NCBI GenBank assembly: GCA_028135785.1
Contig: JAOIHS010000008.1
Location: 1-35,675, forward strand
Source: SAR86 cluster bacterium
GTDB lineage: Bacteria > Pseudomonadota > Gammaproteobacteria > Magnimaribacterales > AG-339-G14
Direction: 5' to 3'
DNA: 35,675 nucleotides
Notes under the pieces: model-generated
Databases searched by the model: none
The model's input: the letters and a program-made list of their open reading frames with translations, nothing else
Told to the model about the DNA's origin: nothing
Program-made: the position numbers and the translations under genes
Shown: positions 21,528-30,335 of the stretch, piece by piece
Layout of the letters: each line of letters starts with the position of its first letter
Position numbering within the stretch: the stretch's first letter is position 1

Positions 21528-21653
21528 TTAACAAATATTATTTTGCTCACATCCAAGACAAATTTTTGCCAACCCCATTTCGGCGTGCCTATCCTTTGCA
21601 AAAAAATTAAAGGGTAAATTTTTCTTACAGTTTAAACATATTTTTTTATTCAC
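21528..21653 (-). CDS. 41-residue zinc-ribbon microprotein
   Basis: A short frame from a GTG at 21653, beginning MNKKICLNCKKNLPFNFF and ending ICLGCEQNNIC. Two CXXC pairs (residues 6-9 and 32-35) separated by 22 residues form a credible zinc ribbon, with the C-x2-C-K-K-x-L-P-F style seen in small zinc-finger segments beside HNH domains. No strong ribosome site precedes the GTG, the main reason for doubt. It ends 2 bases from the selO stop. Confidence 0.5.
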   Translation of the reverse strand: MNKKICLNCKKNLPFNFFAKDRHAEMGLAKICLGCEQNNIC

Positions 21654-21691
21654 AGAGAAACTGTAACAAAGATTTTTGAGCCTAAATAGAA

Positions 21692-21721
21692 GAACCCCCA
21701 AGATTAAAATCTTAGGGGTTC
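21692..21721 (-). terminator. Hairpin terminator for the 33-residue membrane protein gene
   Basis: An almost perfect 14-bp inverted repeat (GAACCCC, one mismatch, AAGATT, and its complement) with a tiny loop. Read on the minus strand it is followed by TTCTTCTATTT. A second, weaker 7-bp hairpin (AAGAAAC with GTTTCTT) lies upstream at 21731-21760. Confidence 0.6.
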
Positions 21722-21768
21722 AAGGGGGGAGAAGAAACTTTAAAAAAATTTATTGTTTCTTACTTCGA

Positions 21769-21870
21769 TTAAGCACCGAAAGTTAAGAATCCTAAACTAC
21801 CTACGTAAAGTAAGGTTGAGAAGCAGACCACATATCCAACTGTGCCTATTGCTGCTTTGTATACATCCAT
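21769..21870 (-). CDS. 33-residue single-span membrane microprotein
   Basis: A short frame with a strong ribosome site (AAGGAG, 7 bases before the ATG). It begins MDVYKAAIGTVGYVVC, continues FSTLLYVGSLGFLTFGA and stops. Residues about 8-30 form one hydrophobic span with small residues (Gly, Ala, Ser) suited to packing against another membrane protein. Its own leader, ribosome site and a terminator downstream mark it as an independent gene. I do not recognise it. Accessory subunits of respiratory oxidases and transporters have this size and shape, which is only an analogy. Confidence 0.62.
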   Translation of the reverse strand: MDVYKAAIGTVGYVVCFSTLLYVGSLGFLTFGA

Positions 21871-22226
21871 TTGTAACTCCTTGTTATGTGAATGAATTGA
21901 AATAAATTGTTTCAGTTAACTAGGTAATTTACTTTTGAAAATAACTAAAAATTAGTTTAATACTTTTAGTTATCAAAAATATGTTTTTTATTACCTCTTT
22001 GACCAAAACACCCGCTGAGTATATTCAAATAAGGATTTAAAGCTAGTGTAAAAAGGTAGTTTTTACTCAAATTTTAACTTTTGATATATAGAATTTACTA
22101 AAAGTTATAAAAAATCTCTTTTTTTATACTTTTTTAAAATTATGCAATTTAATCTTATTTGTAGGATACTTATTAAAGACAGATAAAATTTAAAATAGTT
22201 CGGTCATAACATAAGGAAAAATTAAA
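21871..22226. other. AT-rich regulatory region with repeated TAACTAAAA-like inverted repeats
   Basis: These 356 bases have no supported gene. ATAACTAAAA (21941-21950) and TTTTAGTTAT (21964-21973) form a perfect 10-bp inverted repeat, extended imperfectly by TTTTGA on each side, with a small palindrome ACTAAAAATTAGT overlapping. A further copy (ACTAAAAGTTATAA) occurs near 22097. The repeats lie between the microprotein gene and the MDR dehydrogenase gene and could be operators for either. An AAGGAAAAA ribosome site precedes the ATG at 22227. Confidence 0.4.
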
Positions 22227-23234
22227 ATGAGACAAATACAATTATCAAATCCTGGTGGTTTAGAAAATCTATTGCTTTGTGAAGCAGACATTCCCAAGCC
22301 TAATTCCAATGAAGTTGTCATTAAAATTGCTGCTAGTAGTTTAAATTATCATGATCTTATGGTGGCGCTGGGTCTGATTCCTACCGACGATAAAAGAGTG
22401 CCTTTATCTGATGCTGCCGGAGAAATAATAGAAATTGGTTCCGACGTTACTCAGTGGAAAATTGGAGATCAAGTAATGAGTGTTTGTTTTCCAAATTGGC
22501 AAAGTGGTCCTCCTAAATATGAATTGTTGAGTTTTATTGGTGATAATCAAGATGGTTATGCTGCTGAAAATATTGCAATACCTGCTAATGCGATTACTCG
22601 AATACCTAAAAATTTAAATTTGAAAGAGGCAGCTACCCTGCCGTGTGCAGGATTAACAGCATGGCGAGCTTTAGTAGATGAAGGCAAACTTAAATCTGGC
22701 GAAACTGTTCTAGTTCAGGGAACTGGAGGAGTTTCAATTTTTGCGCTTCAGCTAGCAAAATCCATGGGCGCAAAAGTAATTGCTACATCTTCTTCTGAAG
22801 AAAAATTGGAAAAATTAAAAGCCTTGGGAGCAGACGAGCTAATCAACTACAAAGAAACTCCTCAATGGGGAAAAGAAGTTTTAGCTAAAACCAATAATGA
22901 GGGAGTTGATCATGTAATTGAAGTTGGCGGTGGTGGAACTTTTGGAGAATCAGTTAGAGCTACAAAACTTGGTGGACATATTGCGCTAATTGGAGTTTTA
23001 AGTGGGCCTGCTGTCAGTGAAATAATTTTACCTAGAATTTTCTTAAAGCAGATTCGTTTAAGCGGCATAGCAATGGCTAATCAAGAGTCTCAAATAGCGA
23101 TGATCGAATATCTAGAAAAAACAGATATAAAACCGGTAATAAGCGACTCTTTTGATCTGGCTAAATTAGCAGATGCTTTTCAACATCAAATAGACAATAA
23201 GCACTTTGGCAAGATATCTATCACGATGGATTGA
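22227..23234 (+). CDS. Zinc-independent MDR oxidoreductase (quinone reductase-like)
   Basis: A 335-residue medium-chain dehydrogenase/reductase. It has the GroES-like N-terminal domain (SSLNYHDLMVALGLIP, DAAGEIIEIGSDVTQWKIGDQV) and a Rossmann domain with ETVLVQGTGGVSIFALQLAKSMGAKVIATSSSEEK for NAD(P). The catalytic-zinc Cys and the structural four-Cys lobe are absent, so it resembles the quinone reductase or enoyl reductase branch. It probably acts with the GMC oxidoreductase that begins 4 bases after its stop, for example in alcohol or terpenoid oxidation, but the substrate is unknown. Confidence 0.88.
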   Translation: MRQIQLSNPGGLENLLLCEADIPKPNSNEVVIKIAASSLNYHDLMVALGLIPTDDKRVPLSDAAGEIIEIGSDVTQWKIGDQVMSVCFPNWQSGPPKYELLSFIGDNQDGYAAENIAIPANAITRIPKNLNLKEAATLPCAGLTAWRALVDEGKLKSGETVLVQGTGGVSIFALQLAKSMGAKVIATSSSEEKLEKLKALGADELINYKETPQWGKEVLAKTNNEGVDHVIEVGGGGTFGESVRATKLGGHIALIGVLSGPAVSEIILPRIFLKQIRLSGIAMANQESQIAMIEYLEKTDIKPVISDSFDLAKLADAFQHQIDNKHFGKISITMD

Positions 23235-23238
23235 GCTA

Positions 23239-24921
23239 ATGAATGTGGAAAAATTTGATTTTGTTATTTTAGGTGGAGGATCTGCTGGCTGTGTTTTGGC
23301 AAATCGACTCAGCGAAAACCCTAATCATTCCGTATGTTTGGTTGAAGCTGGATCGAAAGACAATAGCTTCATGATCAAAACGCCAGCAATGTTTGCGTTT
23401 ATGGGCGAAACAAGCAAGTACAATTGGGCTTTTTTAACCGAACCCCAAAAAGCTTTTGCAAAAGAAAAAAAACTAGAGCCCGCAGTTTCTGTGGTTGATA
23501 CCTCAGGACAAACTCATAAAATTCAAGAAGAGATTGAAGAACACAGGCGAGGCTATCAACCAAGAGGAAAAACTTTAGGTGGTTCGAGCTCAATCAACGC
23601 CATGCTGTATGTGCGAGGACATCGCTGGGATTATGATCATTGGGCAAGTCTTGGAAATGAAGGCTGGTCATATGATGAAGTCCTTCCATATTTTAAAAAA
23701 TCAGAGCACAACGAAACCATCGATAATGAGTTTCACGGACAGAACGGTCCTTTAAATGTAACGGATATTCCTCATAAAAATAGATTCGTAGATTATTTTG
23801 TTGAAGCAGCTTCAAAGTTTCATAAATTAAACGATGATTATAATGGCGCCGATCAAGAAGGTGTCGGCGTTTATCAAACAACGCAGAAAAATGGAAAAAG
23901 ATGGAGTGCTTCGGTTGCTTATTTGCATCCTGTTATGGACAGACCTAATCTCACCGTCTTTACAGACACCACTATTGATAAAATAATTTTTGATGGTCTG
24001 AAAGCCGAATCGGTTGATTGTTTAGATAAAAATAAAAATTCATTCAATTTAAAGATTGGGAAAGAAGTTATCTTATCTTCAGGTGCATTTGGTTCTCCGC
24101 AAATTCTTCTTAGATCTGGTGTTGGGCCTTCTGATGAATTGGCTAAACATGGTATTGATTCTATTATTAATATTCCAGGTGTTGGCAAAAATCTACAAGA
24201 TCATATTGATATTATTAAAGTCTTTACCCATAAAAGCACTGATCTTATTGGGTTTTCTTTAAAATCTATTTTTTATAGATTCCCTTTAGAAATTCTAAGA
24301 TATTTATTTTTTAAAACAGGTCAATTCACTTCTACGGTTGCCGAAGGAATGGGCTTTATTAAATCCTCTCCAGAAATAGAAATTCCTGATTTGCAGCTTC
24401 ATTTTTGTGTTGCTCCAGTTAAAGATCATGGACGAGAGTTTCTCTATGGAAACGGCTTGAGTTCTCACGTCTGTCTTCTCAGACCTAAATCTAGAGGCGA
24501 AGTGACACTTAAATCTAAAGACCCTTTCGATGCACCGAAAATAGACCCAAAATTTCTCTCGGAACAAGCAGATGTGGATTTGTTAGTGACTGGATATAAG
24601 AAAATGATGGAAATTTTGAATACCGATCCTATAAAACAACATGTTACTAATGATTTAAAGCCTATAGATATAAATAATGATGTGGCTATAGAAGAGGCAG
24701 TAAGGGAAGAGGCAGATACTGTTTATCACCCAGTCGGAACTTGCAAGATGGGAAGTGATGACATGAGTGTTGTTAACAATGAACTTAAAATTCATGCATT
24801 GGAAAGTATTCGAGTAGTAGATGCTTCAATAATGCCAACCCTTATTGGAGGCAATACTAATGCTCCAACTATAATGATTGCAGAGAAAGCAGCAGATTTA
24901 ATTACAAAAAGCTGGGCATAA
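23239..24921 (+). CDS. GMC-family FAD alcohol/choline dehydrogenase-like oxidoreductase
   Basis: A 560-residue flavoprotein. The ADP-binding motif FVILGGGSAGCVLANRLSEN is at the N-terminus, the GMC signature GKTLGGSSSINAMLYVRGH follows, the second signature includes SSGAFGSPQILLRSGVGP, and the C-terminal active-site His/Asn regions are VYHPVGTCKMG and GGNTNAPTIMIAEKAA. The start at 23239 is chosen because it puts the FAD motif at the usual position and lies directly after the MDR gene; an earlier ATG at 23206 lies inside that gene. An insert of about 60 residues (PQKAFAKEKKLEPAVSVVDT onward) before the signature is longer than in AlkJ/BetA relatives. Likely reaction: oxidation of a primary alcohol. 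Confidence 0.92.
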   Translation: MNVEKFDFVILGGGSAGCVLANRLSENPNHSVCLVEAGSKDNSFMIKTPAMFAFMGETSKYNWAFLTEPQKAFAKEKKLEPAVSVVDTSGQTHKIQEEIEEHRRGYQPRGKTLGGSSSINAMLYVRGHRWDYDHWASLGNEGWSYDEVLPYFKKSEHNETIDNEFHGQNGPLNVTDIPHKNRFVDYFVEAASKFHKLNDDYNGADQEGVGVYQTTQKNGKRWSASVAYLHPVMDRPNLTVFTDTTIDKIIFDGLKAESVDCLDKNKNSFNLKIGKEVILSSGAFGSPQILLRSGVGPSDELAKHGIDSIINIPGVGKNLQDHIDIIKVFTHKSTDLIGFSLKSIFYRFPLEILRYLFFKTGQFTSTVAEGMGFIKSSPEIEIPDLQLHFCVAPVKDHGREFLYGNGLSSHVCLLRPKSRGEVTLKSKDPFDAPKIDPKFLSEQADVDLLVTGYKKMMEILNTDPIKQHVTNDLKPIDINNDVAIEEAVREEADTVYHPVGTCKMGSDDMSVVNNELKIHALESIRVVDASIMPTLIGGNTNAPTIMIAEKAADLITKSWA

Positions 24922-24951
24922 ATTAGTATAGTCGGTCAGGGTTTAAGACAA

Positions 24952-24981
24952 TTGACATTGGCTTGATTAAAAAAGTTATCT
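24952..24981 (+). promoter_or_regulatory. Candidate promoter of the DUF3604 operon
   Basis: TTGACA at 24952 is followed after 18 bases by TTATCT at 24976, in the 103-base gap before the lipoprotein gene. A GGGGAAAAA stretch just before the ATG serves as ribosome site. Confidence 0.4.
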
Positions 24982-25024
24982 GTTTGAGAATTGTTTATAG
25001 TTTAGAAATGAAAAAGGGGAAAAA

Positions 25025-27079
25025 ATGAAAAAAATTATTATTTTATTGGTTTTAGGCACTTTAATAAGTTGTTCAGATACGCGTTTAGATATTGTTGATC
25101 ATTCTATGATTGCTTCACCATCTGAAGTAGAAGCGCCTGACTTCAATGAAGATAGAAATGCTTATTTTGGTGATACTCACGTTCATACCAAATATTCTTT
25201 TGATGCATATATTTTTGGAGTTACAGCTTCTCCTGATGATGCTTATCGTTATGCACAAGGAGAATCAATTAAACATCCTCTCGGCTATGAAATGCAAATT
25301 GATGAGCCTCTAGATTTTTATGCTGTCACTGATCATGGTTTCTTCATGGGAATGTTGAACGGTTGGGCTGATACATCTACATATGCATCAACTCTTCCTG
25401 GAGCGAAGCCTTTTCATAACTTGAATAGAAAAGAAAACCAAACTGTTGAGAGTGCTGGTGAGAGGCTTGGTATGTTCCAAGTTTTAGTTAGAGATACTTT
25501 GCTGGATAGAAGATCGTGGTGGGATCCTACTTTGTGGAAAGCTGTTTTAAGTGACAATCTTTCTATGGGTTCTAAGAACTTTGATCAAGACACTCATACT
25601 TCGGCTTGGGCTGATATTTCTCGAGCTGCTGAAGAAGCTAATAATCCAGGTAAATTTACAACTTTTACCGCTTATGAATTTACTACTTCCACTGATGTTG
25701 AAAATGGGAATTTGCACAGAAACGTAATCTTTAAGGGAGATAAAATTCCTTTACGACCTCACACCAGAATTGATTCTATAAATCCAGAAAATCTGTGGAA
25801 TTGGATGGATAACTTAAGAGAGATGGGAATTGATTCTCTAGCGATTCCACATAATTCAAACGGTTCGAATGGTCAAATGTTTGAAATGGAAACTTTTAAT
25901 GGCAAACCAATTACTCAAGAGTATGCTGAATTAAGAATGAGAAATGAGCCTCTAGTCGAAATGACTCAGGTTAAGGGGACTTCCGATACACATCCACTAT
26001 TATCGCCTAACGATGAATTTGCAGATTTTGAAATTTATAAATATCGAATTGGTTCTGTACCTAATGCTTATAGTTATCCCGCAGGTGGATATGTAAGAGA
26101 AGCATATTTAAAAGGAATGCTTCTTGAGTATATGTCTCAAGGTAACCCGTATAAGTTTGGATTGATTGGTGCCAGTGATAGTCATACTGGTGCCGGCGCT
26201 TATAAAGAAGATAATTATTGGTCAAAAATTGGGATAATCGATGGTACTGCACAATCTCGAGGTACTGTTCCACTGGATGAAGAGCAAATTGCTTTAGCTG
26301 CTGAAGTTGATAATCCTTTAGCAAATTTATATAAGGATGAGCAGGGCTCTTATTTAGAAGGTGGATTTAATGCCTGGGGAGCATCCGGTTTAGCTGGAGT
26401 TTGGGCAGAAGAAAATACTAGAGATTCACTTTTTGACGCCATGCGAAGAAAAGAAACGTTTGCAACTTCTGGAAACAGAATGAAAGTTAGATTCTTCGGC
26501 GGTTACGAAACTAAAAGTTTGAATCTAAATGCTGAAAATTTAATCAAGGCTGCGTATGCAACTAGTGCCACAATGGGTGGTGAAATTTTGGCCGATGGCT
26601 CTAAAGTTCCTAGTTTCTTGGTATGGGCACAAAGAGATAAAAATGGTGCGCCACTTCAGAGAGTACAAATTATAAAAGGCACATTAAGCAACACAGGGGG
26701 CGATCCTTCAGAAGAAATTTATGATGTTGCCTGTTCTAATGGAGCCGCTGTAGACCCTACGACTAATAGATGTCCAGATAACGGAGCCAGAGTTGATATA
26801 GAGACATGCAATTATTCTAAAAATGCTGGAGCAGCAGAGTTAAAAGCTATCTGGACTGACCCGGATTTCAATGAAAATAATAGGTCTTTTTATTACGTAA
26901 GGGTTTTAGAGAACCCTACTTGTCGATGGTCAACATGGGATGCGCTTCGAAATGGTGTTAAGCCTAGAAAAGATTTGCATTCAACAATTCAAGAACGTGC
27001 TTGGTCGTCTCCAATTTGGTATGTACCAACTGGATCTAATGAAATGGGTCCTGCAAGATCTTTAATTCCTGATAACTAA
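25025..27079 (+). CDS. DUF3604 family lipoprotein
   Basis: A 684-residue exported protein with a lipobox (LISC, Cys16). It matches the DUF3604 family: NAYFGDTHVHTKYSFDA near the start, DFYAVTDHGFFMG, FTAYEFTTS, LAIPHNSNGSNG, GLIGASDSHTG and the C-terminal REERAWSSPIWYV-like box (IQERAWSSPIWYV). The HxH, DH and DSH motifs resemble the metal sites of PHP-type hydrolases. The substrate is not established. The family is abundant in marine bacteria. It is followed by a parvulin-type isomerase and a HupE/UreJ protein that overlap or nearly touch, so the three are probably made together; the isomerase could help fold this protein in the periplasm. Confidence 0.9.
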   Translation: MKKIIILLVLGTLISCSDTRLDIVDHSMIASPSEVEAPDFNEDRNAYFGDTHVHTKYSFDAYIFGVTASPDDAYRYAQGESIKHPLGYEMQIDEPLDFYAVTDHGFFMGMLNGWADTSTYASTLPGAKPFHNLNRKENQTVESAGERLGMFQVLVRDTLLDRRSWWDPTLWKAVLSDNLSMGSKNFDQDTHTSAWADISRAAEEANNPGKFTTFTAYEFTTSTDVENGNLHRNVIFKGDKIPLRPHTRIDSINPENLWNWMDNLREMGIDSLAIPHNSNGSNGQMFEMETFNGKPITQEYAELRMRNEPLVEMTQVKGTSDTHPLLSPNDEFADFEIYKYRIGSVPNAYSYPAGGYVREAYLKGMLLEYMSQGNPYKFGLIGASDSHTGAGAYKEDNYWSKIGIIDGTAQSRGTVPLDEEQIALAAEVDNPLANLYKDEQGSYLEGGFNAWGASGLAGVWAEENTRDSLFDAMRRKETFATSGNRMKVRFFGGYETKSLNLNAENLIKAAYATSATMGGEILADGSKVPSFLVWAQRDKNGAPLQRVQIIKGTLSNTGGDPSEEIYDVACSNGAAVDPTTNRCPDNGARVDIETCNYSKNAGAAELKAIWTDPDFNENNRSFYYVRVLENPTCRWSTWDALRNGVKPRKDLHSTIQERAWSSPIWYVPTGSNEMGPARSLIPDN

Positions 27080-27104
27080 TATTCAATAGGTAAATTCTTT
27101 TTAA

Positions 27105-27905
27105 ATGAATAAAAAGCTATTTTTATTTCTGGGGATAGGTATATCAATTTTTTTAATAGATTTATTATTCAACCCAACAGATGAAGACAAGACCATCTAT
27201 ATTACAAACGATGAGGTCATTAGTCTTATAAATGCTTGGTCTATTCAAGTTGGCAGAGATCCAAATGTTGATGAAATTAGATCTATTATTGATGGTTTGG
27301 TTGAAGAGGAAATTCTATACCGCGAAGCGCTTCGACTGGGCCTAGATAATGAAGACCGAATCATAAAGCGTCGTCTGGCTCAAAAAATTACTTTTCTCAG
27401 GCAAGAATCTATTTCAATTGATCCAAGTGACAAGGAACTAATTCCGTTTTATGACACAAAAACAGATTTTTATACTAATCCTGCTAAATTTAGTTTCACT
27501 CATCTTTATTTTTCAATTGAAGAAAATGCTATCGGTAGAGCAAACTTGGCTTTAGCTAAAATTAATGATGAAGAAATTTTTTCTGGTGCCGACCCTTTCT
27601 TATTGGGCAAGAATTTCTCTAATAGGTCTATTGAAAGTATAGAAAAAGACTTTGGTGTTAATTTTACTAAAATCTTTGATTCTCCTATATTGGATACTTG
27701 GGTTGGTCCGGTTAAGTCTTCATATGGAATTCACTTGGTTAAAATTTCAGATCAATCCGCTAGTTACCTTCCTGAATTTGAAGAAATAAGGCCTCAAGTA
27801 AAAATAGATTATCTTCTGGAACAAAGAGATTCTCAGATAAAGTCATATCTCGAAGAATTAAAAGCAAAATATAAAGTGGTTTTAAATCCTAGTTTTGCAA
27901 ACTAA
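27105..27905 (+). CDS. Membrane-anchored peptidyl-prolyl isomerase, parvulin (PpiC/SurA) type
   Basis: A 266-residue protein with one N-terminal span (residues about 4-22), a helical chaperone-like segment (about 35-110, VDEIRSIIDGLVEEEILYREALRLGLDNEDRIIKRRLAQK) and a parvulin domain. The domain is marked by FTHLYFS, DPFLLGKNFSNRS and WVGPVKSSYGIHLVKISD. Parvulins speed cis-trans proline isomerisation and assist folding of exported proteins. The domain is somewhat degenerate (only one clear His), so it could be mainly a chaperone. Its stop overlaps the next start (TAATG). Confidence 0.85.
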   Translation: MNKKLFLFLGIGISIFLIDLLFNPTDEDKTIYITNDEVISLINAWSIQVGRDPNVDEIRSIIDGLVEEEILYREALRLGLDNEDRIIKRRLAQKITFLRQESISIDPSDKELIPFYDTKTDFYTNPAKFSFTHLYFSIEENAIGRANLALAKINDEEIFSGADPFLLGKNFSNRSIESIEKDFGVNFTKIFDSPILDTWVGPVKSSYGIHLVKISDQSASYLPEFEEIRPQVKIDYLLEQRDSQIKSYLEELKAKYKVVLNPSFAN

Positions 27906-28861
27906 TGAATTTGAAAAAAGAATTAATTTTTCTTCTCTCTTTTTTTATGGCTTCTCATATTTCCAGTCATGAATTTAATCCAGCGCATTTAATAATTACG
28001 GAAGAAAATAATTTTAGTTATGAAGCTATTTGGATGTACCCAATTAAAACTATTGGTGCACGAGCTAGTTTAAGTTTCCCAGAGAGTTGTGAATCACTGA
28101 GTGAAGAGCCTTATAGAAAAGGTAAATACTCTGTAGAAAATATTAAACTTATCTGCGATCTATCTATAAAGGGGAAAACTATAGGAGTAAGTGGCTTGAG
28201 CGTTTTAAATGATGCCCTGGTAACAATAAATTTTTTAGAAGGAAATAGATTTGAAGGGTTGATGAACTTGAAAGTTCCAGTCATAAATATTCCGGCAGAT
28301 GAACAGGTCTTTCCTACGGGATATTTTTTCTTGGGAATAGATCATTTACTAGGGGGAGTTGATCATTTGTTATTTGTATTAGGTTTGCTGTTTCTTGTTT
28401 TTGGATGGACCAACCTTCTTAAAACTATAACTGCATTCACATTGGCGCATAGCATTACTCTTGGATTATCCGTTTTGAATATTATTAGACTTCCAACTGG
28501 CAGTATTGAGGCTCTTATTGCCTTAACTATCATTTATTTAGCATTTGAAATAGGTGAAGAGTCTAAATACAAAAAAGCGCCTTGGATGATGGCGTTTGGG
28601 TTTGGATTGCTTCATGGTTTTGGTTTTGCTGGCGCCTTGTCCGAAATAGGGATTGCTAACGAACAATTATTATTGTCTCTGCTTTTTTTCAATATTGGCA
28701 TCGAGATAGGTCAATTAATCATGATTCCAATATTCTTATTTGGCATTTGGTTTTTATCGAAAATAAAGTTGAAAAAAGTTTCATATGTTGCAGCTTCGTA
28801 TTTGCTTGGCGGTGTCGGAAGCTTTTGGTTTATAGAAAGAGTTATTGGTATCGTAAGCTAA
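27905..28861 (+). CDS. HupE/UreJ family membrane protein
   Basis: A 318-residue protein. A signal peptide (ending SHISSHEF) and a periplasmic domain of about 125 residues are followed by six or seven membrane spans. The membrane part has the family motifs LGIDHLLGGVDHLLFVLGLL, FTLAHSITLGLSVL and GFGLLHGFGFAGAL, whose His and Asp residues suggest metal transport. HupE/UreJ relatives move nickel, cobalt or similar metals. No hydrogenase or urease genes are here, so the metal may serve the DUF3604 protein. Coupled to the isomerase gene and closed by a strong terminator. Confidence 0.9.
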   Translation: MNLKKELIFLLSFFMASHISSHEFNPAHLIITEENNFSYEAIWMYPIKTIGARASLSFPESCESLSEEPYRKGKYSVENIKLICDLSIKGKTIGVSGLSVLNDALVTINFLEGNRFEGLMNLKVPVINIPADEQVFPTGYFFLGIDHLLGGVDHLLFVLGLLFLVFGWTNLLKTITAFTLAHSITLGLSVLNIIRLPTGSIEALIALTIIYLAFEIGEESKYKKAPWMMAFGFGLLHGFGFAGALSEIGIANEQLLLSLLFFNIGIEIGQLIMIPIFLFGIWFLSKIKLKKVSYVAASYLLGGVGSFWFIERVIGIVS

Positions 28862-28892
28862 AAAAAAGGCTGCCAAAGCAGCCCTTTTTTTA
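28861..28892. terminator. Bidirectional intrinsic terminator
   Basis: GGCTGC (28868-28873), loop CAAA and GCAGCC (28878-28883), with A7 on the left and T7 on the right after one C. It ends the DUF3604 operon and the converging lipoprotein gene. Confidence 0.9.
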
Positions 28893-28898
28893 TCTTTT

Positions 28899-29711
28899 TT
28901 AAGACAAAGGAATTTCTCCCGAAACATAATTTTCAGGAACTTCACAAGTTGAAATTTTGTTAAATTCTTCGTCTACACTTTTTGCATTAGCAATAAAATT
29001 CTCAAACCCTAAATCTCTTTGTTCAGCAGTTTGATTAAAATTTCCCCAGAAGAAATCTGGTTGCTCTTGATCTTCTGGATAATTATCTGGATCTGGAGCT
29101 AAAATCACATAACCATATGGTCCATTATTAACATCTGGTGAATTCAAATAATCTTCAAATTTTTCCACCATAACTCTTAAATCATCTGCTCCATAACCTT
29201 CGTTGTAGTTACAAGCTTGGTAGTCAGAAGAGAAATTGGTAGTATCAAATTCTCCAAATGAATCAATGGATCTGCGAACGTACGCATCAAATGAATAAAC
29301 ACTATCATTGTTGCAATTTAAAATATTTAAATTTTCTTCGGTCCACTCATTAGCTTTGTCATAACCTCCCCAAGTTTCCCAAGCACTAGCTGCATCAGCT
29401 TTTGAATTCCAAACTAATTGCCAAAATCTATCTTCGGTATCTGTCTCTTTGGGATCTTCATGAACCAAACCCCATGCCGATACTAATGGCGAGTTTGTTT
29501 CCTCTAATAGTACCTGCCATGAAGGTAGCATTTTAGAATTAAAAGCTTCCAGAGAATAATCTGGTCCTTGCATACATGGGATATATTCCATGTAAAATTT
29601 TTGTGGATACTCGTCTGCTCCTAAAGCAGCATATGGGCTAGTATCTTTGCTGCAAGCTGCAACAAGGCCTAGAATTGCCGTCAAAAAGACAATGTACATA
29701 TTTTTTTCCAT
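28899..29711 (-). CDS. Lipoprotein of unknown function
   Basis: A 270-residue lipoprotein (lipobox VAAC, Cys20; ribosome site AAGGAG). The mature protein is acidic and rich in Trp and Tyr, with two similar halves: KFYMEYIPCMQGPDYSLEAFNSKMLPSWQVLL with DRFWQLVWNSKADAASAWETW, and FSSDYQACNYNEGYGADDLRVMVEKFEDYL with YGYVILAPDPDN. This two-half layout, with a Cys early in each half, recalls the three secreted paralogues at 16960-19123, though direct sequence similarity is weak. No family is recognised. Confidence 0.7.
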   Translation of the reverse strand: MEKNMYIVFLTAILGLVAACSKDTSPYAALGADEYPQKFYMEYIPCMQGPDYSLEAFNSKMLPSWQVLLEETNSPLVSAWGLVHEDPKETDTEDRFWQLVWNSKADAASAWETWGGYDKANEWTEENLNILNCNNDSVYSFDAYVRRSIDSFGEFDTTNFSSDYQACNYNEGYGADDLRVMVEKFEDYLNSPDVNNGPYGYVILAPDPDNYPEDQEQPDFFWGNFNQTAEQRDLGFENFIANAKSVDEEFNKISTCEVPENYVSGEIPLS

Positions 29712-29771
29712 TTATATTTCTCCTTTAAATATTAGTTAGTATTGATCTTAATTTTTCTTTGTAAGAAAAAA

Positions 29772-30335
29772 TTATAAGATTTTAACAATTTCGTCAAATT
29801 CATATCTTGATGCTCTTGGCCTTGTTTGATCTTCGTCACCATAGCCAAGATTACACAGGAAGTTACTTTTCCAATTTAGGTCTGAAAAAAATTCTTCGTC
29901 CAAACCATTATTATCGAATCCACTCATTGGGCCCGTTCCCAAATCAAGAGCATGTGCTGCTTTTATAAAATAGCCTCCTTGTATGGAAGAATTTCTAAAA
30001 GCAGTTTGATAAGTAAAATCAGCATTATCTTTGAAAAGAAAACTAACATCCATAGCAGGAAAGTTTCTTGGCAAATCTTCAAAAAATGACAGATCCATAG
30101 CCAATATTGCGGTTATTGGAGCGTTCATAGTTTTTTCGAGATTGGTTTCCAGGATAAAGGGTTTCAACCTTTGTTTTGCTTCTTTAGATTTGATGTAAAT
30201 AATTCGTAAGGGCTGACAATTAAAAGATGTTGCATTATTTTTAACTAAATCATAAAGCTCTATTAAGGTTTCATCAGAAACTTCTTTATCTTGAAAACCA
30301 TAGAAGGTTTTGCTTTCGGTGAATATTTTTTTCAT
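29772..30335 (-). CDS. Nitroreductase-family protein, RutE/HadB-like
   Basis: A 187-residue FMN-dependent reductase aligning along its length with E. coli RutE: VSDETLIELYDLVKNNATSFNCQPLRIIYIKS, LEKTMNAPITAILAMD, FRNSSIQGGYFIKAAHALDLGTGPMSGFD and KSNFLCNLGYGDE. RutE reduces malonic semialdehyde in uracil breakdown and has been linked to 3-hydroxypropionate formation. No other rut genes are nearby, so a general aldehyde or nitro reductase role is as likely. Its start overlaps the stop of the GST gene (ATGA). Confidence 0.87.
   Translation of the reverse strand: MKKIFTESKTFYGFQDKEVSDETLIELYDLVKNNATSFNCQPLRIIYIKSKEAKQRLKPFILETNLEKTMNAPITAILAMDLSFFEDLPRNFPAMDVSFLFKDNADFTYQTAFRNSSIQGGYFIKAAHALDLGTGPMSGFDNNGLDEEFFSDLNWKSNFLCNLGYGDEDQTRPRASRYEFDEIVKIL

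Noticed and set aside
29772-30335. Uracil-degradation (rut) operon
   Set aside because: Only the RutE-like reductase is present; no other rut genes flank it.
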